From NCBI RefSeq assembly GCF_014873915.1, contig NZ_JADBEJ010000001.1, forward strand, positions 1,922,001 to 1,986,000: a DNA stretch of 64,000 nucleotides, read 5' to 3'. Shown in pieces: positions 59,919 to 64,000 of this stretch. Origin of the DNA: Amycolatopsis roodepoortensis. Lineage in GTDB: Bacteria; Actinomycetota; Actinomycetes; Mycobacteriales; Pseudonocardiaceae. The notes under the pieces are model-generated. The model had not been told where the DNA came from, made no database searches, and saw only the letters and a list, made by a program, of their open reading frames with translations. A program made the translations under genes and the position numbers. Position 1 is the stretch's first letter; the number at the start of each line of letters is the position of its first letter.

Positions 59919-59971
59919 ACGACCCGAGGCCACACCACCCCGGAAACGGGGCGGGTGTGTCCTCGGGTCGT
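59919..59971. terminator. Bidirectional terminator inside the mobile element
   Basis: ACGACCCGAGG (59919-59929) pairs with CCTCGGGTCGT (59961-59971), and an inner CACAC/GTGTG and CCCCGG/CGGGG pairing around GGAAAC extends the stem. It separates the convergent integrase (stop 59911) and the leftward operon (stop 59979). Confidence 0.75.
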
Positions 59972-59978
59972 CGGTGTG

Positions 59979-60233
59979 TCAGGCCGCGCGGCGGCCTTCG
60001 TCGTTCCTCTCAGTGTTGGCGGCGCGGCGGCGTTTGTCGATGCGGTTCAGGATCACCGCGAGTGAGGTGATCCGTTCTTCGGTGAGCGGCGGGAGGTCGG
60101 CGACTTTCGCGGCCCACCGGTCAACCGCTTCGGCGTCGAGCCGGGCCTGTTCTTCGGCGTAGGTTTCCCTCCTGCGGGTGGCTTGCTGGGTGGTCTTGAG
60201 GTGGCGGTGCGGGCGTGATTGCCGGGTGGGCAT
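59979..60233 (-). CDS. Small basic accessory protein of the mobile element
   Basis: 84 residues from ATG 60233. Basic N terminus (PTRQSRPHRHLKTTQQATRRR), then an amphipathic helical region (EEQARLDAEAVDRWAAKVADLPPLTEERITSLAVILNRIDKRRRAA). I do not recognise a named family, but short basic proteins of this type are frequent beside transfer genes. The gene overlaps the 3' end of the preceding gene by about 180 bp in another frame. Confidence 0.65.
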   Translation of the reverse strand: MPTRQSRPHRHLKTTQQATRRRETYAEEQARLDAEAVDRWAAKVADLPPLTEERITSLAVILNRIDKRRRAANTERNDEGRRAA

Positions 60234-60736
60234 GGCGGCGGTGTCCTCTCGGCGCGTGGTGCGGGAATCGGAGGTGTGGGGTCGACTGGCGGCTCCTTTC
60301 CTACGACGGGCAACGGTGCGGGAGGTACGGGTATCGACGTGGCGGCGTCGAGGTCGAACACGGCGCGTTGCCCGGCGTCGCGGCCGAGTTCCAGCGCGGC
60401 GTGCAGTGTGGCGACGACGGCGGACACGTCGAGGTACACCCGCCGTGTGCCGGGGTCGCACCATCCGCCGAACACCCGCCCCGGCAGCGCGAGGACGTGC
60501 CGGGTGCGGATGAGGTAGTCGGCGAGATCTTCGGCGGTGACATGGCCGTCGCAGATGTGTTCGTACTCGGGGTGCACGGCGACGGCGTAGCCGGTGCGGG
60601 CGGCGTCACCGGTCGCGGGATCGACGGTGAACCCGCCGTCCGGCACGGTCAGCGCGTCGGCAATCGCGGCCAGCCGCGCCGCCGACAACCCGCCTGTGCT
60701 GGTCGTGCTCTCGTGGTTGTGGGTGTGCTGGTTCAT
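60053..60736 (-). CDS. Hypothetical protein of the mobile element
   Basis: 227 residues from ATG 60736 (GGGAGG 4 nt upstream), overlapping the replication-relaxation stop as ATGA. The N-terminal about 130 residues look folded (GGLSAARLAAIADALTVPDGGFTVDP, GHVTAEDLADYLIRTRHVLALPGRVFGGW, VYLDVSAVVATLHAALELGRDAGQRAVFDLDAA). The last 90 or so are Pro/Arg-rich and run antiparallel in frame to the next gene, so either the overlap is real or the gene should end earlier. No family recognised. Confidence 0.6.
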   Translation of the reverse strand: MNQHTHNHESTTSTGGLSAARLAAIADALTVPDGGFTVDPATGDAARTGYAVAVHPEYEHICDGHVTAEDLADYLIRTRHVLALPGRVFGGWCDPGTRRVYLDVSAVVATLHAALELGRDAGQRAVFDLDAATSIPVPPAPLPVVGKEPPVDPTPPIPAPRAERTPPPCPPGNHARTATSRPPSKPPAGGKPTPKNRPGSTPKRLTGGPRKSPTSRRSPKNGSPHSR

Positions 60737-61641
60737 GCCGCCTCCCGGCGCGGTGTGTGACGGCGTGCGGACGTGGCGCGCCGGGGTGCGAGCTGGGTCA
60801 AGGTCCGGCGTTGCTGGTGTCCTGCGGGCAGCCATACCGCGTCCGTCGCGACCGCCGTATCGCCGGTTGCGGTGGTGGCCACGGTGACCGGTGGCCCGGT
60901 CGGCCAGCGGCGCGCCCACGCGTCGTGAAGGTTGCGTTCGCGCGCAATGCTGGGAAGTCCGAACAGGACAGGACGACGGATTCCGGAACGGGCGAGTTCG
61001 GCGTATTTGGTGATCTTGTCGGTGAGGGTGTCGAGGGTTTCGGTTCCGGTGTCGTGTTCGTAGAAGAACCCGATGGTTCCGTGCGGGTCGCTGTATTCGC
61101 CGTAGCCGTCCGGGCGGACGATGCCGCCGCACGCGTCAGCGGTGACGGCTTCGGGCGTCCACTTCCGCAAGGCGCATCCGGGGCGGGTGCGGGCGTGTCC
61201 GGCGAGGACAGTGAAGAACTCGTTCACGCCGAGCAGGTGTTCGGTGTGTGGCGAGTGCGCCAGCCGGAGAACCTTCTCCGTGACCGCCGACGGTTTCGGT
61301 AGCGGCGCGTCGGTCGCGGCAGCGTGCACCGCCGCGCCGACGTGCCCGAGGGTGTAGCGCCACGACTGGGAGCCGGGCCAGACTTCGCGCCGGAACCGCG
61401 CGAGCACGCCACGGTGATACAGCGCGGCCAGCCGGTGACGGGCGTGGTGCGGCGAGCCGAACAGCAATCGGGTGATCTGAAGTGCGGTCAGCACACGGTG
61501 CCGATCGAGGTAGCCGATCAGGTACAGATCCCGGTCGGTGAGCCCGCGTGAGCGGGCCAGCGCCTCACCGGTACTGGCGGGCTGTAGTTGCACCCTTGGG
61601 GGTTGGGGGTTGGTGTTCCTAGGAAGTAGGGGCGCGGGCAT
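60733..61641 (-). CDS. Replication-relaxation family protein
   Basis: 302 residues from ATG 61641. Winged-helix start (GLTDRDLYLIGYLDRHRVLTALQITRLLFGSPHHARHRLAALYHRGVLARF) then a restriction-endonuclease-like half (TEHLLGVNEFFTVLAGHARTRPG, DPHGTIGFFYEHDTGTETLDTLTDKITKYAEL). This is the layout of the actinobacterial replication-relaxation family seen on plasmids and integrative elements, where it is thought to act at the origin or on transfer DNA. Coupled to the following gene. Confidence 0.8.
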   Translation of the reverse strand: MPAPLLPRNTNPQPPRVQLQPASTGEALARSRGLTDRDLYLIGYLDRHRVLTALQITRLLFGSPHHARHRLAALYHRGVLARFRREVWPGSQSWRYTLGHVGAAVHAAATDAPLPKPSAVTEKVLRLAHSPHTEHLLGVNEFFTVLAGHARTRPGCALRKWTPEAVTADACGGIVRPDGYGEYSDPHGTIGFFYEHDTGTETLDTLTDKITKYAELARSGIRRPVLFGLPSIARERNLHDAWARRWPTGPPVTVATTATGDTAVATDAVWLPAGHQQRRTLTQLAPRRATSARRHTPRREAA

Positions 61642-61744
61642 GGGTCCTCCACAGTGGACGTGCGCAGGGGTTTAAGGCGCCTCGGGCGGCAACTCGGCAG
61701 GCAACTCATAAGAGGCCCACCGAATTGCCCACCGAGTTGCCTGC

Positions 61745-63178
61745 TCAGTTGCTGTCGCCGAAAGCGTTGTCGTGATCGCTGTTCCAGTGCTGCCGCAGGG
61801 CTTGCGCCGCGCCGCTGGCGGCGGGCGTGGTGTCGAGCCTGCGAGCCGAAGCGCTGCCGTCCCGCAGCCGGTGTGACAGCCCGGTCCGAGCCCGCGCCGC
61901 ACGCCGCACCAGCTCGCCACGGCCGGGCGGGGCGGGCGGCATCGGGAGCGTGTCCAACGTGCACGCCGGGGTGTCCCGGCCACCCGCCACGGCGCGGGCC
62001 ACGATCTGGAACGCGGGGCGCCGCCGCAGGCCGTGTTCGTCGATATCGGGGGCGACGTGCCGCACCAGGCGGCGGGCGTCGTCCGGCGACACGGTGAAGT
62101 ACACCTTGGTGCGGGCGTTGGCGTCGATCCCTTCCCGCACATCCGGCAGTAACTGTGCTTGGTGCTGGTGTGCCAGCACCAGTGACACCCGGTATCCCCG
62201 TGCCTCAGCCAAGGCGTCTTCCACGCCGATCGGGAGGTGCAGGAAGTTGTGACACTCGTCCACCACGACCGTCGCGTCCGGCCGCCGCTCGGGCGACCGG
62301 ACGGCACGGCGGGTGATCTCCTGCCACAGTCCGGCGATCAGCAGCGACCCCACCAACCGCGACGCGTCCTCACCGATGTTCCCTTTCGGCAGACGGGCTA
62401 TCAGGATGCCGCCGTCGAGCACATCGGCCAGCGTGAAACTCGACCGTGCAGCGCCGAGCAGGGTTCGGGCGAACCGTCGCGTCAGCACCCCGCGAAGCCG
62501 TGACACGACGGGCGCGCACAACTGGGCACGCTGTGCCGGGGTGGCCTCATCGAACGCCGTCCAGAACCCTTCCAGCCCGTCCGGTTCGCCGACCTCCGCC
62601 AGCACCGCGCGCCGGAACGGCGCGTGATGCAGCAGCGGCGGGATATCGGCCAGCGTCGAACCCTCACGCCGGATCAGCGTCAGGCACGCGGCGCGCATCA
62701 GGTCATCCATGCGCGGTCCCCACGACGCGGCGTAGAGACGTCGGAACACCGACACCACCCCGTCCGCGACCAGTTCCCGTTGCGTGGGGTCGGTGGCGTC
62801 GAGGACGTTGAACGCGGCGGGGGCGTCGCGTTCGTCCGGGTCGAGGATCACCAGCCGATCCCCGCAGTCGGCGGGCAGCCGGTCGATCACGTTCGAGGCG
62901 AGGTCGCCTTGCGGATCGAGCAGCACCACACCGCGTCCGGCTTCGGCTTCACCGAGGACGTGATGGGCGAGCCAGGTGGACTTGCCCACCCCGGTCACGC
63001 CTTGCACGTGAAGGTGATGCCGGGCGTCGGCAACGCTCACGCCGACCAGTTCTGACACCCCGGTGGTGGTCGCACCGAGCAGCTTCGGTGACTGGCGGCG
63101 CGGGTCGTCCCATCGCGACACGATGAGCCCGCGCCGACCGTTCCCGCCGTCACTGTGGAGGGTGGTGTCAGGCCGCAT
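61745..63178 (-). CDS. TraD/VirD4-like DNA transfer ATPase
   Basis: 477 residues from ATG 63178, overlapping the upstream stop by 11 bp. Walker A VQGVTGVGKSTWLAHHVLGE, VVLLDPQGDLASNVIDRLP, Walker B DATVVVDECHNFLHLP and VSLVLAHQHQAQLLPDVREGIDANARTKVYFTVSPDDARRLV match the soluble part of type IV coupling proteins (TraM-recognition/DUF87 type). It has no membrane segment of its own; the partial gene before it may provide one. It would pump DNA during conjugation, or act as a mobilisation ATPase. Confidence 0.82.
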   Translation of the reverse strand: MRPDTTLHSDGGNGRRGLIVSRWDDPRRQSPKLLGATTTGVSELVGVSVADARHHLHVQGVTGVGKSTWLAHHVLGEAEAGRGVVLLDPQGDLASNVIDRLPADCGDRLVILDPDERDAPAAFNVLDATDPTQRELVADGVVSVFRRLYAASWGPRMDDLMRAACLTLIRREGSTLADIPPLLHHAPFRRAVLAEVGEPDGLEGFWTAFDEATPAQRAQLCAPVVSRLRGVLTRRFARTLLGAARSSFTLADVLDGGILIARLPKGNIGEDASRLVGSLLIAGLWQEITRRAVRSPERRPDATVVVDECHNFLHLPIGVEDALAEARGYRVSLVLAHQHQAQLLPDVREGIDANARTKVYFTVSPDDARRLVRHVAPDIDEHGLRRRPAFQIVARAVAGGRDTPACTLDTLPMPPAPPGRGELVRRAARARTGLSHRLRDGSASARRLDTTPAASGAAQALRQHWNSDHDNAFGDSN

Positions 63179-64000
63179 TGCGACCACCGCCGAACCCGTC
63201 GAACCCGCGCCGTCCGGGGCGGCGGTAGCGGTCACCGTCGAGCCGAGGCAAGGCACGGTCGGCCTTCCGCAACGGCGCCTCCGGGTGGGGCAAGCCATGG
63301 CTACCGGGCTGGTGCGGCAGGTGCCACACCGACGCCAGCTCACGCACGCTCGCGACGAAACCGCGCCCGTGCGCGTACCGCGCCACCTTGCCCGCCGGAC
63401 GCCACACCCGAAGCCGCGCGGTGTCGTGTTCATCAGTCGCCAACGCCGCCAACACGGCGGCCAGCCCACCGGACGCGCGCCGCATCGTGCGCGGGTTGCC
63501 CTCGCCTGCGACGACCAACCGGACCGTCGTCCGCAGATGCGGCCCGGCCTTCTGCTTGGCCTCCCGCGCCCGCCGACGCGCCACGGTCACCGGGTCATCC
63601 TCACGCCGCGCGGACGACCGCGTGTCACGTCGAGAATCGTGCGACGAAGCCGACGACAACATGAGTTCCACCGCGCCGACCACGCCGCGCGGGACCGCGA
63701 GCAGAGCGGCGCCGATCAGGTTGGTCAGACCCCGCCGGCGACCCGTCCCGCGGCCACGCCGGCGACTTCCGCGGGATGGGGAAATCACGACCTGAACCGA
63801 CGCGAAACGACCCGCCACCGCGTGGTCGGAAATCCCCTCCAGCACGGCGCGCAACGGTTCGTCCTCGACTGCCACCACACCGCGTTCAGGGCGATGCAGG
63901 TGATCGACCAACGGTGCCCACGGCCCCTCACTCGGCACCAGTTCCGTCGCACCGAGCACGCCCGCAGGCAACCGGGGTGCCACGGTCGGGACCAGCCCGC
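63168..64000 (-). CDS. Transfer-associated protein, 5' end outside window
   Basis: At least 277 residues are visible; the start lies beyond the right edge. A hydrophobic stretch (TNLIGAALLAVPRGVVGAVELML) is followed by a basic helix (RRRAREAKQKAGPHLRTTVRLVVAGEG) and a beta-rich part (ALATDEHDTARLRVWRPAGKV). The stop overlaps the ATPase start, so the two act together. No family recognised with confidence; a membrane-linked partner of the coupling protein is a guess. Confidence 0.55.
   Translation of the reverse strand, partial: GLVPTVAPRLPAGVLGATELVPSEGPWAPLVDHLHRPERGVVAVEDEPLRAVLEGISDHAVAGRFASVQVVISPSRGSRRRGRGTGRRRGLTNLIGAALLAVPRGVVGAVELMLSSASSHDSRRDTRSSARREDDPVTVARRRAREAKQKAGPHLRTTVRLVVAGEGNPRTMRRASGGLAAVLAALATDEHDTARLRVWRPAGKVARYAHGRGFVASVRELASVWHLPHQPGSHGLPHPEAPLRKADRALPRLDGDRYRRPGRRGFDGFGGGRNAA

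Larger units (their letters stand above)
58312..64000. mobile_element. Integrative, probably conjugative or mobilisable element (right end outside)
   Basis: Starts at the split palindrome and contains a large serine integrase, a leftward operon with small accessory proteins, a replication-relaxation protein and a TraD/VirD4-like ATPase, plus a partial gene at the edge. These are transfer and replication functions of actinobacterial integrative elements. The integrase converges on the operon over a shared terminator (59919-59971). No relaxase or replication initiator is visible in the part shown. The right junction is not in the window. Confidence 0.8.

Overview
The window looks like a chromosomal segment of a high-GC actinomycete, most likely Amycolatopsis or a close Pseudonocardiaceae relative. 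The basis is strong GC bias at third codon positions, many GTG starts, F420-type and MocR-type enzymes and regulators, and long perfect palindromes used as intergenic terminators. The genus is an inference. I saw no rRNA, tRNA or CRISPR array.

Left end (1-3.9 kb): a class II lanthipeptide synthetase (lanM, running off the left edge) preceded by a 30-residue His-rich, Cys-free small ORF that has its own promoter, Shine-Dalgarno and terminator. Two small secreted proteins follow, the first with a probable 3' frameshift. 3.9-16.9 kb is the most interesting ordinary locus. A DAHP synthase, trpE, trpG, trpD and trpC (chorismate to indole-glycerol phosphate) are interleaved with a cucumopine-synthase/McbB-like enzyme, an atypical P450, a FAD amino-acid-oxidase-like protein, a MocR regulator without its PLP lysine, an XRE regulator and an MFS exporter. 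Together they suggest a tryptophan-derived (possibly beta-carboline) alkaloid cluster with its own precursor supply.

17-46 kb is mostly housekeeping and local regulation: M20 peptidase, an alpha/beta hydrolase, ArsR/SRPBCC pair, DUF5703, a propeller lipoprotein, AKR, LLM oxidoreductase, UppP, histidine phosphatase, M3 peptidase, a divergent aminotransferase/MocR pair with overlapping starts, hydrolase/AraC, beta-helix/TetR, a SWIM/DUF6493 convergent pair, an amidohydrolase/MIP18/ADH operon under a divergent MimR-like activator, an imine reductase/MerR pair and malate dehydrogenase.

46-58 kb: tandem DUF4360 secreted paralogs, a GH92 glycosidase coupled to an FUSC membrane protein, an ECF41 sigma factor with its SDR partner, and a secreted M36 metalloprotease. 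58.3 kb to the right edge is an integrated mobile element: a large serine integrase, a replication-relaxation protein, a TraD/VirD4-like ATPase and accessory genes. Its left junction splits a 46-bp palindromic terminator exactly at the central CT dinucleotide. An intact copy of that palindrome sits 10 kb away, so the attachment site can be read directly from the window.
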